From assembly GCF_900112685.1 (NCBI RefSeq), contig NZ_FOMS01000011.1, forward strand, positions 1 to 64,000: DNA of 64,000 bases, written 5' to 3'. Position numbers and translations under genes: made by a program. Each line of letters begins with the position of its first letter. Position 1 is the stretch's first letter. Of the stretch, positions 54,331 to 62,670 are shown piece after piece. The DNA comes from Roseivivax sediminis (GTDB lineage: Bacteria; Pseudomonadota; Alphaproteobacteria; Rhodobacterales; Rhodobacteraceae). A model generated the notes under the pieces. The model did not search any database and had not been told where the DNA came from. It saw only the letters and a list, made by a program, of their open reading frames with translations.

Positions 54331-54953
54331 CGGCGCTCCTGTCTGAGCCAGAGTTCGAGGGCGGCGAGGTAGGGCAGGTAGAACCCTGCGAAGTTGAAAA
54401 GGTCGAAGGGGCCGGTGAAGGCCGCGTTCGACCCCGCGCCCCCGGTCGCGGCATACCAGACCCAGTAGTGCAGGCGATAGAGGAAGGAGCCGAGCGCCAG
54501 CACCGTCAGCCTGAGCGCCCAGCGGCGATGCCGCGCCCGGTCCTTGTCGAGCGCATGATAGGCGGTGTTCGCTGCGGCCAGAAGCAGCAGCGCCCCGTAG
54601 AGCGCGAAGCCCGCCGACATCAGCGTCCCGCCGATCGTGCCTTTCAGCGCGATGTAGCCGAGGCCGCAGATCCCGGTGATCGTCGCGGCACCCAGCGTGA
54701 CGTAGCCGAGCACGCGGTGGGCGCGCGGACGGCGGATGCGGATACGCTCGATCAGTTGGAGCGGCGCGAGGCAGGTCGCGAGGGCGCCGGTGGCCATGTG
54801 GGTGAAGATCAATGCGTTGGGAAGCGGCGTGGTGAAGAACCGCGTGTCTTCCGACAGGTCGGCCGTCAGCCCGCGCAGGCCGAACCCCGCCGAATAGAGC
54901 ACGAAAGGCAGGGCAAGAAGGCCGAGGATCACGAGGGCGGCACGGCGGGGCAT
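54327..54953 (-). CDS. DUF2306-type membrane protein
   Basis: A 208-residue integral membrane protein with about six hydrophobic segments. ALIFTHMATGALATCLAPLQ contains an in-membrane His, RPRAHRVLGYVTLGAATITG the HR motif and DRARHRRWALRLTVLALGSF a further His cluster, the pattern of DUF2306/heme- or quinone-linked small membrane proteins. No reaction is known. It is translationally coupled with cutA; a link to metal handling is possible but unproven. Confidence 0.75.
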   Translation of the reverse strand: MPRRAALVILGLLALPFVLYSAGFGLRGLTADLSEDTRFFTTPLPNALIFTHMATGALATCLAPLQLIERIRIRRPRAHRVLGYVTLGAATITGICGLGYIALKGTIGGTLMSAGFALYGALLLLAAANTAYHALDKDRARHRRWALRLTVLALGSFLYRLHYWVWYAATGGAGSNAAFTGPFDLFNFAGFYLPYLAALELWLRQERR

Positions 54954-55078
54954 GGCCTCAAGGTGCGGCGGTGCGACCCGCCGGGCAAGCGTCCCGGTGC
55001 GCGACGCATGCGGAGTCGCAGGTCGCTTGCCCGGGCCGGCCTATCGGCGCCATGCCGTGCGCTTTGGCGGCGCCGGGC

Positions 55079-55130
55079 GGAGCGAGGGGCCGGCCCCTCG
55101 CGCTCCCCGGAGTATTTGAAGCCCAAAGAA
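55079..55130. repeat. Dispersed hairpin repeat, copy A7a
   Basis: GAGCGAGGGGCCGGCCCCTC is followed by GCGCTCCCCGGAGTATTTGA and AGCCCAAAGAAG. The hairpin plus core matches copies A1 and A4. Confidence 0.85.
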
Positions 55131-55144
55131 GCTGCACGCGCGCC

Positions 55145-55182
55145 TGTTTCTTCTCGTTGCAAATACTCCCGCCGGAGGCGTG
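55145..55182. repeat. Dispersed repeat, copy A7b
   Basis: GTTTCTTCTCGTTGCAAATA then CTCCCGCCGGAGGCG is the variant core shared with copy A3. It lies 14 bases after A7a and on the opposite strand, so the two form a head-to-head pair. Confidence 0.8.
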
Positions 55183-55399
55183 TTTCGATGCCGCCAGGTG
55201 AGGCGGCCGGACAGGGGCGGGCACGGGCCTTTTCGGACGTGACCGAGGCGATCCCGGGGGCTGCCTTCGGGTTGCCGGACAAGCTGGCGCAATCCGGCCG
55301 TGGCGCAAACGGCGCCGCCGACCCCGCCCATTCGGCTTGAACGCCGCGCCTCACCCCCCTAAGCCGTGATCGCGAGACCTCCGCCGAAGGGAATCCCCG

Positions 55400-56260
55400 A
55401 TGACCGAGAGCCTGCCCGCCCCGCTTTCCGCGCAGATCACGCGCGCGCAGAAGACGCAGGTGCTGAACCTCGTCCGCCGCGCCGCCCGGGCCGAGATCAT
55501 GCCGCGCTTCCGCAATCTCGGCGCCGCCGACATCGATCGGAAGTCCGGGCCGCAGGACCTCGTCACCGACGCCGACCGCGAGGCCGAGAAGATGATCGCC
55601 CGCGGGCTGCAGGCGCTCTGGCCCGATGCCGTCATCGTCGGGGAGGAGGACGCCAGCGCCCGCCCCGAGGTGGTGGACGGGCTGCCGGAGGCGGCGCTGG
55701 GTTTCACCATCGATCCGGTGGACGGAACCTGGAACTTCGCCAATGGCCTGCCGCTCTTCGGGGTGATGGTGGCGATGACGCGCTACGGCGTGCCGGTGTT
55801 CGGGCTGCTTTACGATCCGGTGATGGACGATTGTATCTGGGCCGAGACCGGCGAGGCGGCCGAGCTCGTCAAGGGGCGCCAGCGGCCGCGCCCCCTGCGC
55901 GCCTCTTCGGGCGGCACGCTGGAGGACCTGGTCGGGTTCGCCTCGCCCTACCTCTTGCCGCGCGACCGGCAGGACTCCTTCGTCGCGACCTTGCCGCGCC
56001 TGTCGCGCGCGGTGTCGATGCGGTGCGCCTGCCACGAATTCCGCACCTTCGCGCAGGGCGGTGCGGATTTTGTGCTCGCGACCAAGGTCACGCCGTGGGA
56101 CCACACGCCCGGGGCGCTCATCGCCGAACGGGCGGGCGGCTACGTGCGCATGCTCGACGGCTCTGACTACCGCGCCGGCACGACATCGGGCTATCTGCTG
56201 GCGGCGTCCGACAAGACGACGTGGCAGCGGCTGCGTGATCTCTGGGCGTTCCTGCTGTAG
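55400..56260 (+). CDS. hisN: Histidinol-phosphatase, inositol-monophosphatase family
   Basis: A 286-residue Mg-dependent phosphatase. Metal-site motifs are VIVGEEDASARPE (GEE), FTIDPVDGTWNFANGLPLFG (DPVDGT) and KVTPWDHTPGALIAERAGGY (WDHxPG). The LWPDAVIVGEED form and length match the HisN type that removes phosphate from histidinol phosphate in histidine synthesis. A general inositol phosphatase is the alternative. It is monocistronic, followed by the decayed clpS. Confidence 0.85.
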   Translation: MTESLPAPLSAQITRAQKTQVLNLVRRAARAEIMPRFRNLGAADIDRKSGPQDLVTDADREAEKMIARGLQALWPDAVIVGEEDASARPEVVDGLPEAALGFTIDPVDGTWNFANGLPLFGVMVAMTRYGVPVFGLLYDPVMDDCIWAETGEAAELVKGRQRPRPLRASSGGTLEDLVGFASPYLLPRDRQDSFVATLPRLSRAVSMRCACHEFRTFAQGGADFVLATKVTPWDHTPGALIAERAGGYVRMLDGSDYRAGTTSGYLLAASDKTTWQRLRDLWAFLL

Positions 56261-56332
56261 CGCTGAGGCGCGCCCGCCGTCGGGACTGGACCGGGCGCCG
56301 CGCCTCGGCGAGACTTGGCGCTGAGGTCTGCG

Positions 56333-56625
56333 ATGCCCCGGACCGTGACGGCGCCGACCTCGGAAGCCAAGACGCGACCGCAGCAACCGCCGCTCTACAA
56401 GGTGATCCTGCTGAACGACGATTTCACGCCGTGCGACTTCGTCGTGGCGGTGTTCCGGATGTCCGAAGGAGGAGGCGTTGGGGGTCATGCTCACCGCGCA
56501 TCGCCGCGGCGCCTGTGTCATCGCCGTCCTCACCCGGAAGGTGGCCGAGGAATAGGCCGGGCGCGCGAACGACAAAGAGCCGCGCGGCGGGCTATCCACT
56601 GGCGTTTACCATCGAGAAGGAGTGA
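56333..56625 (+). pseudogene. clpS: Decayed ATP-dependent protease adaptor ClpS
   Basis: The first 43 codons are a normal ClpS start ([20 protein letters not shown]). An extra G at about 56468 shifts the frame. Reading on in the second frame gives [20 protein letters not shown] then LTRKVAEE and a TAG at 56553, where ClpS usually has Lys or Gln. A second shift between about 56570 and 56597 is needed to reach [13 protein letters not shown] and the natural stop at 56623. Three independent lesions argue for a real pseudogene rather than a sequencing slip. ClpS normally hands N-degron substrates to ClpAP; another copy may exist elsewhere. Confidence 0.85.
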
Positions 56626-56871
56626 GCCGGGCGGGCCTCCCGGCAGAACATGCGCCCCGGCGTGAAAATGGCTGCGCGGCCTGAGGCGGTTTGACCCGGT
56701 CCGCATTGCCGAGGGCCGATCTGAGCCACGCCATGAGGCGCGTGCCGGTGGATCGCCGCCTGGGGGCAATACCGGTTCTCTCAGGGCGTGCCGGGGCGCC
56801 TGCACCTGCCGTTGATGCGGGGTCCTGCCTCGTCTGCGCTCCCGAAGCCTCCGGGCCGCCCGCCCGTCGCG
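56626..56871. other. Gap between clpS pseudogene and imuA
   Basis: There is no recognisable gene in these 246 bases. This is where imuB would begin if the usual imuA-imuB-dnaE2 order held; I find no imuB-like (Y-family polymerase) sequence on the minus strand. Confidence 0.4.
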
Positions 56872-57477
56872 CTACGCCATCGCCACCTCCGCCGGCCCCT
56901 CGATCGCGGACGGGCCGAGATGCCAGGTCCGGGGCGGCGCCATCCGCGCGCGCAGCCGCTCGAGCCGCCAGCGCCCGGCGCTGCCGATATGCGCGGGCTC
57001 CATTCGCAGCCGTGTCTCCACCCCTTGCGCGCCGCCCGCGCCCGGCGTCAGGATCAGCCCGAGGGGCCCGCCCCGCCCCGCCGCCGCCCCTGCCTCGGCG
57101 GCCAGGTGCAGCCGGCGCACCGGAGTCAGCGGCGGCGGCTCCGGCAGCTCGGCCACCACTGCCGAGGCCACGCCCGCGCGCAGGCTCTCCTCCATCGCCC
57201 AGAGCAGATCCTCCGGCCGTCGCGCAGCGATGAAAACCACGCCGCCGGGATCGCACCACTCGGCCATCCCCGGCGGGTGCAGCGGATCGCGCCCCCAGGC
57301 TGGCGCGATCCAGATCGCCGGGGCGCCCGCCGCCGCCAGGGCACGCAGCGCCAGCGTCCGCCGCGCCCGTCCGCAGATCTCGTGCACCCGACCCAGCGTC
57401 AGGGGCACTTCGTCCCAGAGGGTGAGGGCGGGCGGCGCCCCGTGCGGGACGCGGCGAAGAGGGGGGGCGAGGCTCAT
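56872..57477 (-). CDS. imuA: ImuA-like SOS mutagenesis protein
   Basis: A 201-residue protein of the ImuA type (SOS mutasome component distantly like RecA/SulA). LTLGRVHEICGRARRTLALR, IWIAPAWGRDPLHPPGMAEW, VVFIAARRPEDLLWAMEESL and LTPVRRLHLAAEAGAAAGRG are the family segments. A LexA box lies 17 bases before the start. The ATG at 57477 is chosen by its AGGA spacing; another at 57486 is too close to that site. Its usual partners imuB and dnaE2 are not adjacent, so it is either an orphan or they lie elsewhere. Confidence 0.75.
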   Translation of the reverse strand: MSLAPPLRRVPHGAPPALTLWDEVPLTLGRVHEICGRARRTLALRALAAAGAPAIWIAPAWGRDPLHPPGMAEWCDPGGVVFIAARRPEDLLWAMEESLRAGVASAVVAELPEPPPLTPVRRLHLAAEAGAAAGRGGPLGLILTPGAGGAQGVETRLRMEPAHIGSAGRWRLERLRARMAPPRTWHLGPSAIEGPAEVAMA

Positions 57478-57494
57478 GCAACTCATCCTAATAT

Positions 57495-57509
57495 GTTCGC
57501 TAAATGTTC
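57495..57509 (-). promoter_or_regulatory. LexA (SOS) box upstream of imuA
   Basis: GTTCGCTAAATGTTC on the plus strand is a perfect GTTC-N7-GTTC (GAAC-N7-GAAC read from imuA), 17 bases before the imuA ATG. Confidence 0.82.
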
Positions 57510-57570
57510 TCAACGTCGATCCGTCCCCGATCAACGGCGCTCCGCTGCCGTACAGCGCCTCGCCCACGGG

Positions 57571-57617
57571 TTTCATCTGCCCGAAAATATCCCGGGGGGT
57601 GTAGGGGGCAGCGCCCC
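57571..57617. repeat. Dispersed hairpin repeat, copy A8
   Basis: TTTCATCTGCCCGAAAATAT then CCCGGGGGG, identical to copy A6 over 27 bases, is followed by TGTAGGGGGCAGCGCCCCCA (hairpin). It lies in the imuA-modA divergent gap. Confidence 0.87.
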
Positions 57618-57712
57618 CACGCGACGGCAGCCGCCGGGCGCGGCGCCGGACCCCTTGCCCTCGCTCCGGCCAGGGACGACAGTGCCGCCGTTCCGTACCG
57701 AGAGCCTCGCCG

Positions 57713-58465
57713 ATGATCCGCGCCCTCCTTCTCGCCTGCCTTTTCGCCACGCCGCTCCGCGCCGCGGAGATCACCGTCTTCGCCGCCGCGAGCCTCGGCC
57801 CCGCGCTGGAGGAGGCGGCGGACGCCTGGGCCGAGCAGTCCGGCCACCGCGCCGTGGTCTCGCCCGCCGGGAGTTCCGCGCTCGCGCGGCAGATCGCGCA
57901 GGGCGCGCCGGCCGACGTGATCCTGTCGGCCAATCCCGACTGGATCGACTGGCTGGAGGACCGCGACCTGATCGATTCGGCGACGCGCCGGGTGCTCATG
58001 TCCAATCGGCTGGTGCTCATCGCCCGTGGCGCGGGCGACGACAGCGCCACACCGGTCACGGCCGACACGGACATCGCCGGCGATCTCGGCGACGGGCGAC
58101 TCGCCATGGCGCTGGTGCAGGCGGTGCCCGCGGGCATCTACGGGCGCCAGGCGCTCACCACGCTCGGCCAGTGGGAGGCGCTTGCCCCTCGCGTCGCGCA
58201 GGCCGACAATGTCCGTGCCGCGCTCGCGCTCGTGGCGCTGGGCGAGGCGCCGCTCGGCATCGTCTACGCCACCGATGCGGCGGGGGAGAAGCGGGTGCAC
58301 GTCGCCGGCATCTTCCCCGAGGGCAGCCACGATCCGATCCTCAATCCCGGTGCGGTCACCGCGAACGCCGCAGAACCCGAGGCCGCGCGCGCCTTCCTCG
58401 ACTGGCTGGGCGGCCCCGCGGGCCGGGCGATCCTCGACGCCCACGGCTTCGGCCCGGCCCGCTAG
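57713..58465 (+). CDS. modA: Molybdate ABC transporter, substrate-binding protein
   Basis: A 250-residue periplasmic protein. A signal peptide MIRALLLACLFATPLRAAE precedes ITVFAAASLGPALEEAADAW, the Ser-rich oxyanion-site start of ModA. SPAGSSALARQIAQGAPADV and NPDWIDWLEDRDLIDSATRR follow. It binds molybdate or tungstate and delivers it to ModB. modB begins three bases after its stop and modC overlaps modB, giving a compact modABC operon. Confidence 0.93.
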   Translation: MIRALLLACLFATPLRAAEITVFAAASLGPALEEAADAWAEQSGHRAVVSPAGSSALARQIAQGAPADVILSANPDWIDWLEDRDLIDSATRRVLMSNRLVLIARGAGDDSATPVTADTDIAGDLGDGRLAMALVQAVPAGIYGRQALTTLGQWEALAPRVAQADNVRAALALVALGEAPLGIVYATDAAGEKRVHVAGIFPEGSHDPILNPGAVTANAAEPEAARAFLDWLGGPAGRAILDAHGFGPAR

Positions 58466-58468
58466 GCG

Positions 58469-59161
58469 ATGGAGGCGCTCGGCCCCGAGACCTGGCAGGC
58501 CGTGGCGCTGAGCCTGCGCGTCGCGCTGGTGGCGACGCTTCTAAGCCTGCCCTTCGGCATCGGCATCGCATGGCTCCTGGCGCGGCGGGATTTTCCCGGC
58601 CGCGGCGTGCTGAACGGGCTCGTGCATCTGCCGCTGATCCTGCCACCGGTGGTCACCGGCTACCTTTTGCTGCTGCTCTTTGGCCGTCAGGGGCCGCTCG
58701 GCGGGCTGCTGCACGACCTCTTCGGGATCACGCTCGCCTTCCGCTGGACCGGCGCCGCGCTCGCCGCCGCGATCATGGCCTTCCCGCTCATGGTCCGCGC
58801 CATCCGCCTCGCCTTCGAGGCGGTGGACCCCCGGCTCGAGGCCGCCGCCGCCACGCTCGGCGCCTCCGCCCCGCGGGTCTTCGCCACGGTCACGCTGCCG
58901 CTCATCGCGCCGGGGATCGTCGCCGGCGCCATCCTCGCCTTCGCCAAGGCGATGGGCGAGTTCGGCGCCACCATCACCTTCGTGTCTAACATTCCGGGCG
59001 AGACGCAGACCATCCCGTCGGCGATCTACGCCTTTTTGCAGGTGCCGGGGGGCGAGGGCGCGGCGCTGACGCTGGTGGCGATCTCGGTTGCCATCGCGAT
59101 GGGCGCGCTCGTCGCCTCCGAATGGATCGGCGCGCGCATCGCACGGCGGATCCGCGGATGA
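58469..59161 (+). CDS. modB: Molybdate ABC transporter, permease
   Basis: A 230-residue inner-membrane permease with five predicted helices. The EAA coupling region is RLEAAAATLGASAPRVFATV then TLPLIAPGIVAGAILAFAKA. LVHLPLILPPVVTGYLLLLL and GEFGATITFVSNIPGETQTI are strongly ModB-like. Its stop overlaps the modC start (ATGA), so translation is coupled. Confidence 0.94.
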   Translation: MEALGPETWQAVALSLRVALVATLLSLPFGIGIAWLLARRDFPGRGVLNGLVHLPLILPPVVTGYLLLLLFGRQGPLGGLLHDLFGITLAFRWTGAALAAAIMAFPLMVRAIRLAFEAVDPRLEAAAATLGASAPRVFATVTLPLIAPGIVAGAILAFAKAMGEFGATITFVSNIPGETQTIPSAIYAFLQVPGGEGAALTLVAISVAIAMGALVASEWIGARIARRIRG

Positions 59162-60246
59162 GCCTCGCCGTCGCACTCCGCCACCGGCAGGGCGACTTCA
59201 CGCTCGACGTCGATTTCGCCGCGCCGGAGGGGGTCACTGTGCTCTACGGCCGCTCGGGTGCGGGCAAAAGCTCGGTGATCGGCGCCGTGGCGGGGCTCGT
59301 GCGGCCCGAGGCGGGGCGGATCGCGGTCGGCGCGCGCACGCTGTTCGACAGCGCCGCCGGCACCGACGTGCCGGTCCATCGCCGCCGCGCCGGCGTCGTC
59401 TTCCAGGAGCCGCGGCTCTTTCCGCACCTGACCGTGCGCGAGAACATGCTCTATGCGCGGCGCGTGACCGGGCGCCGGGGCGCCGGGGCTCTGGACGAGG
59501 TGACGCAGCTTCTGGGGATCGGCGCGCTACTGGACCGGCGCCCGCGCACGCTGTCGGGCGGGGAGGCGAGCCGCGTCGCCATCGGCCGCGCGCTCCTGTC
59601 GGAGCCGGAGATCCTGCTCATGGACGAGCCGCTGGCCGCCCTCGACGAAGCCCGGCGGGCCGAGATCCTGCCCTATCTCGAACGCCTGCGCGATCACGCG
59701 CGGATGCCGATCCTCTATGTCAGCCACAACCTCGGAGAGGTGGCGCGGCTGGCCACTCACCTTGTCGTGCTGGAAGGCGGCCGCGTGGTCCGCGCCGGCC
59801 CGCCCGAGACGCTGCTTGCGGACCCGTCGCTGGTGCATCTTCTCGGCCTGCGCGAAGCGGGATCGGTGATCGCCGCGCGCGTTGCCGCCCATGCCGGGGA
59901 CGGGGTGACGGAGCTTTCGATCTCTGGTGGGCCGCTCTACCTGCCGCGGATCGAGGCGGAGGTGGGCACGGCGCTGCGGGTGCGGATCCTGGCGCAGGAC
60001 GTGCTTCTGGCGACGAAGCGGCCCGAGGGCCTCTCGGCGCTCAACGTGCTGCCGGTGGAGGTTGTGTCGCTGCGCTACGGCGGCGGGCCGGGGGTGACGG
60101 CGCAGCTACGGGCCGGGGAGGATCTCCTGCTGGCGCGGATCACCCGGCGCAGCACCGACGCGCTCGGCCTGCGGGAGGGGATGCGCTGCTTCGCGGTCCT
60201 GAAGTCGCTGGCGGTGGCGCCCACGGATGTCGGCGGGCCGGGGTAA
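59158..60246 (+). CDS. modC: Molybdate ABC transporter, ATP-binding protein
   Basis: A 362-residue ATPase. Walker A is LYGRSGAGKSSVIGAVAGLV, the Q-loop is VFQEPRLFPHLTVRENMLYA, the signature is LSGGEASRVAIGRALLSEPE and Walker B is ILLMDEPLAALDEARRAEIL. The C-terminal 70 residues form a Mop/TOBE molybdate-binding domain (ALRVRILAQDVLLATKRPEG, LSALNVLPVEVVSLRYGG) that senses oxyanion in ModC. It completes modABC. No Mo-riboswitch or ModE site was noticed upstream. Confidence 0.94.
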   Translation: MSLAVALRHRQGDFTLDVDFAAPEGVTVLYGRSGAGKSSVIGAVAGLVRPEAGRIAVGARTLFDSAAGTDVPVHRRRAGVVFQEPRLFPHLTVRENMLYARRVTGRRGAGALDEVTQLLGIGALLDRRPRTLSGGEASRVAIGRALLSEPEILLMDEPLAALDEARRAEILPYLERLRDHARMPILYVSHNLGEVARLATHLVVLEGGRVVRAGPPETLLADPSLVHLLGLREAGSVIAARVAAHAGDGVTELSISGGPLYLPRIEAEVGTALRVRILAQDVLLATKRPEGLSALNVLPVEVVSLRYGGGPGVTAQLRAGEDLLLARITRRSTDALGLREGMRCFAVLKSLAVAPTDVGGPG

Positions 60247-60612
60247 GCGTCTCCACCGGCCGGAAGGTGACGGGGCAGCGCCGGCCCGTGGGGCGGCGCT
60301 AAAGACCTCGGAGGTCCGTGGTTTATTTCAGCCAAGCCCCTCTGCCATCCGAGCGTTACACAAGGATGACAAAGCGCCGACCCGCGGGGACGGGCCGGCG
60401 CTGGCCCGGCGCCTTCGGCTTGTTCCGGGCCGGTCAGCGCGGGGCTCGGCCCTGGTATGGGAAGCGGCCTCGGTGGCCGCCCAGCCTTATGCCCCCGAGA
60501 CGGATGGAACTGGGCCGGACCTCCATCTTCTGTCCGACCCGCACCACCCACCGCCTTGCACCCGCCGCTCGGTCCACTAGGAGTGTCCGCGCGACCCGCG
60601 AAGGAGCCCCCC
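60247..60612. other. modC to aldo/keto reductase gap
   Basis: There is no convincing gene, RNA or repeat in these 366 bases. Dense GC-rich inverted repeats (for example GGGCCGGCGCTGGCCCGGCGCC around 60393) are present but lack a T-run. AAGGAGCCCCCC before 60613 is the ribosome site of the next gene. Confidence 0.35.
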
Positions 60613-61656
60613 ATGCAGTATCGCCCGCTCGGCCGGACCGGCCTTTCCGTCTCCGAACTCTGCCTCGGCACGATGACCTATGGCAGCCAGACCGGGCCGG
60701 AGGATGCCCACGCCCAGATCGACCGGGCGCTGGAGGCCGGGATCAATTTCATGGACGCCGCCGAGATGTACCCGGTGAACCCCGTCGCGAAGGAAACCGT
60801 CGGCCGCACCGAGGAGATCGTCGGCGACTGGTTCGCCAAGACCGGCAAGCGCAGCGACTGGATCCTCGCGACCAAGATCACCGGCGAAGGCCAGATGGCC
60901 GTGCGCGACGGCGCGCCGATCACGCCCGAGACCCTGACCGAGGCGCTCGAGGGCTCGCTGCGGCGCCTGAAGACGGATGTCATCGACCTCTACCAGCTCC
61001 ACTGGCCGAACCGCGGCAGCTATGCCTTCCGGCAGATGTGGTCCTACACGCCCTGGCAGCAGGACCGCGAGGCCACGCGCCAGCACATGCAGGATGTGCT
61101 GGGCTGGATGCAGGAGCAGGTCGCCCGCGGCACGATCCGCTTCTTCGGCCTCTCCAACGAATCGGCCTGGGGCACGGCGGAATGGCTTCGCCTTGCGCGC
61201 ACGGGCGATCTGCCCGAGGTGCAGTCGGTGCAGAACGAGTATTCGCTGGCCTACCGCATGGCCGACACCGACCTTGCCGAACTCCTTGTGAACGAGGGCG
61301 TCGGCCTGCTGCCCTATTCGCCGCTCGCCGGCGGGCTTCTGACCGGCAAGTACCAGGGCGGCGCGGTGCCGGCGGGCTCCCGCATGTCGGTCAACGAAAC
61401 GCTCGGCGGGCGCATCAGCGACCGCGTCTTCCCGGCCGTCGCGGCCTATCTCGATGTCGCGCAGCGCTTCGGGATCGACCCGGTGCACATGGCGCTGGCG
61501 TGGTCGGCGCGGCGGCCCTTCGTGGCGTCCTCGATCCTCGGCGCGCGCACGCTGGATCAGCTCGACCACGCGCTCGGCGCCACCGACGTGAGCATTTCGG
61601 ACGAACTGGCCGCAGAGCTGGACGCGGTGCACAAGGCGCATCCGTTCCCGTTCTGA
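60613..61656 (+). CDS. Aldo/keto reductase
   Basis: A 347-residue NADP(H)-dependent (alpha/beta)8 barrel oxidoreductase. LGRTGLSVSELCLGTMTYGS is the typical start, INFMDAAEMYPVNP holds the catalytic Asp and Tyr (Asp, Tyr within DAAEMYP), and DVIDLYQLHWPNRG and VGLLPYSPLAGGLLTGKY follow. The sequence most resembles the Tas/YajO-like bacterial group that reduces aldehydes and ketones of unknown identity. A strong AAGGAGCCCCCC ribosome site precedes the ATG. Confidence 0.88.
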   Translation: MQYRPLGRTGLSVSELCLGTMTYGSQTGPEDAHAQIDRALEAGINFMDAAEMYPVNPVAKETVGRTEEIVGDWFAKTGKRSDWILATKITGEGQMAVRDGAPITPETLTEALEGSLRRLKTDVIDLYQLHWPNRGSYAFRQMWSYTPWQQDREATRQHMQDVLGWMQEQVARGTIRFFGLSNESAWGTAEWLRLARTGDLPEVQSVQNEYSLAYRMADTDLAELLVNEGVGLLPYSPLAGGLLTGKYQGGAVPAGSRMSVNETLGGRISDRVFPAVAAYLDVAQRFGIDPVHMALAWSARRPFVASSILGARTLDQLDHALGATDVSISDELAAELDAVHKAHPFPF

Positions 61657-61687
61657 AGCCCGCGCCCGTGCTCCGGGGATAGACGGC

Positions 61688-62581
61688 GTGGAACTCTGGA
61701 TCCTCTTCACGCTGATCGCGGCAAGCGTGCAGACCCTGCGCTTCGCGCTTCAGAAGGTGCTGAGCCTCGGCGGGCTGTCTCCGACCGGATCGACCTTCAC
61801 CCGCTTCGCCTTCGGCGCGCCGTTCGCGGCGCTGACGGCGGCGTTCTGGCTGTGGTCGACCGGCGCGCCGCTCCCCTCGCTTGGTCCCGGCTTCTGGGGC
61901 TTCGCGCTCGCCGGGGGCGCGGCCCAGGTGCTGGCGACGGTGTGCATGGTGGCGCTGTTCTCCGAACGTCATTTCGCCGTCGGCATCGCGCTGATGAAGA
62001 CGACGGTGCTGCAGACGGCGATCCTCGGGCTCCTGGTGCTGGGCGATCCCCTGTCGGCCGGCGGCTGGGCGGCAATGGCGATCGGGGTGGTCGGCGTGGT
62101 GATCCTGTCGCGTCCGCCCGAGGGCCGCGGCTGGCGGCTCAACCCGCGGGCGCTGGCGCTGGGGCTGGGCGCGGGGTTCCTGTTCGCGATCTCGGCGGTC
62201 GGCGTGCGCGGCGCGACGCTGGCCGTCGCCTCGGATGATCCCTTCCTGCGGGCGAGCGTGACGCTGGCGCTGATCACGCTTGGCCAGGCGCTGGGCATCG
62301 CCGCCTGGCTGCACCTGCGCGAGCCGGGGGAACTGGGGCGGATCTGGCGCGCGCGGCGCACCGGCGCGATGGTCGGGCTGACCTCCATGGCCGGCAGCGT
62401 GTGCTGGTTCACCGCCTACACGCTGGAGCGCGCGGCCTACGTGCAGGCGTTGGCGCAGGTGGAGGTGATCCTGTCGATCCTCGCCGGGGTGACGTTCTTC
62501 CGGGAACGCATCTCTCGCCGCGAGGCCGGCGGCATCGCGGTGCTCACCCTGTCGATCCTTATGATCGTGGCGCTTGCCTGA
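61688..62581 (+). CDS. EamA/DMT-family permease (second)
   Basis: A 297-residue membrane protein with about ten hydrophobic segments. The start is a GTG at 61688 (read MELWILFTLIAASVQTLRFA), with GGGGATAGACGGC before it. SERHFAVGIALMKTTVLQTA and VEVILSILAGVTFFRERISR are typical of the DMT repeats. Substrate unknown. It starts 32 bases after the aldo/keto reductase and may be co-transcribed with it. It shares only fold-level similarity with the other permease at 7790. Confidence 0.82.
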   Translation: MELWILFTLIAASVQTLRFALQKVLSLGGLSPTGSTFTRFAFGAPFAALTAAFWLWSTGAPLPSLGPGFWGFALAGGAAQVLATVCMVALFSERHFAVGIALMKTTVLQTAILGLLVLGDPLSAGGWAAMAIGVVGVVILSRPPEGRGWRLNPRALALGLGAGFLFAISAVGVRGATLAVASDDPFLRASVTLALITLGQALGIAAWLHLREPGELGRIWRARRTGAMVGLTSMAGSVCWFTAYTLERAAYVQALAQVEVILSILAGVTFFRERISRREAGGIAVLTLSILMIVALA

Positions 62582-62670
62582 ACGCGCGAGGCAGGGAACA
62601 ACGGACGCCGACAGGGGTTCGCCCCGGCGTCGTACATCGGTCCGGCGCATCCCGATCCGGCAAGGCTATC

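Larger units (their letters stand above)
54954..55399. other. Divergent intergenic region (446 bases)
   Basis: Apart from repeats A7a and A7b, I see no gene here. The two flanking genes (DUF2306 on minus, hisN on plus) should both have promoters in it. The hisN ribosome site is AAGGGAATCCCCG. Confidence 0.4.
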
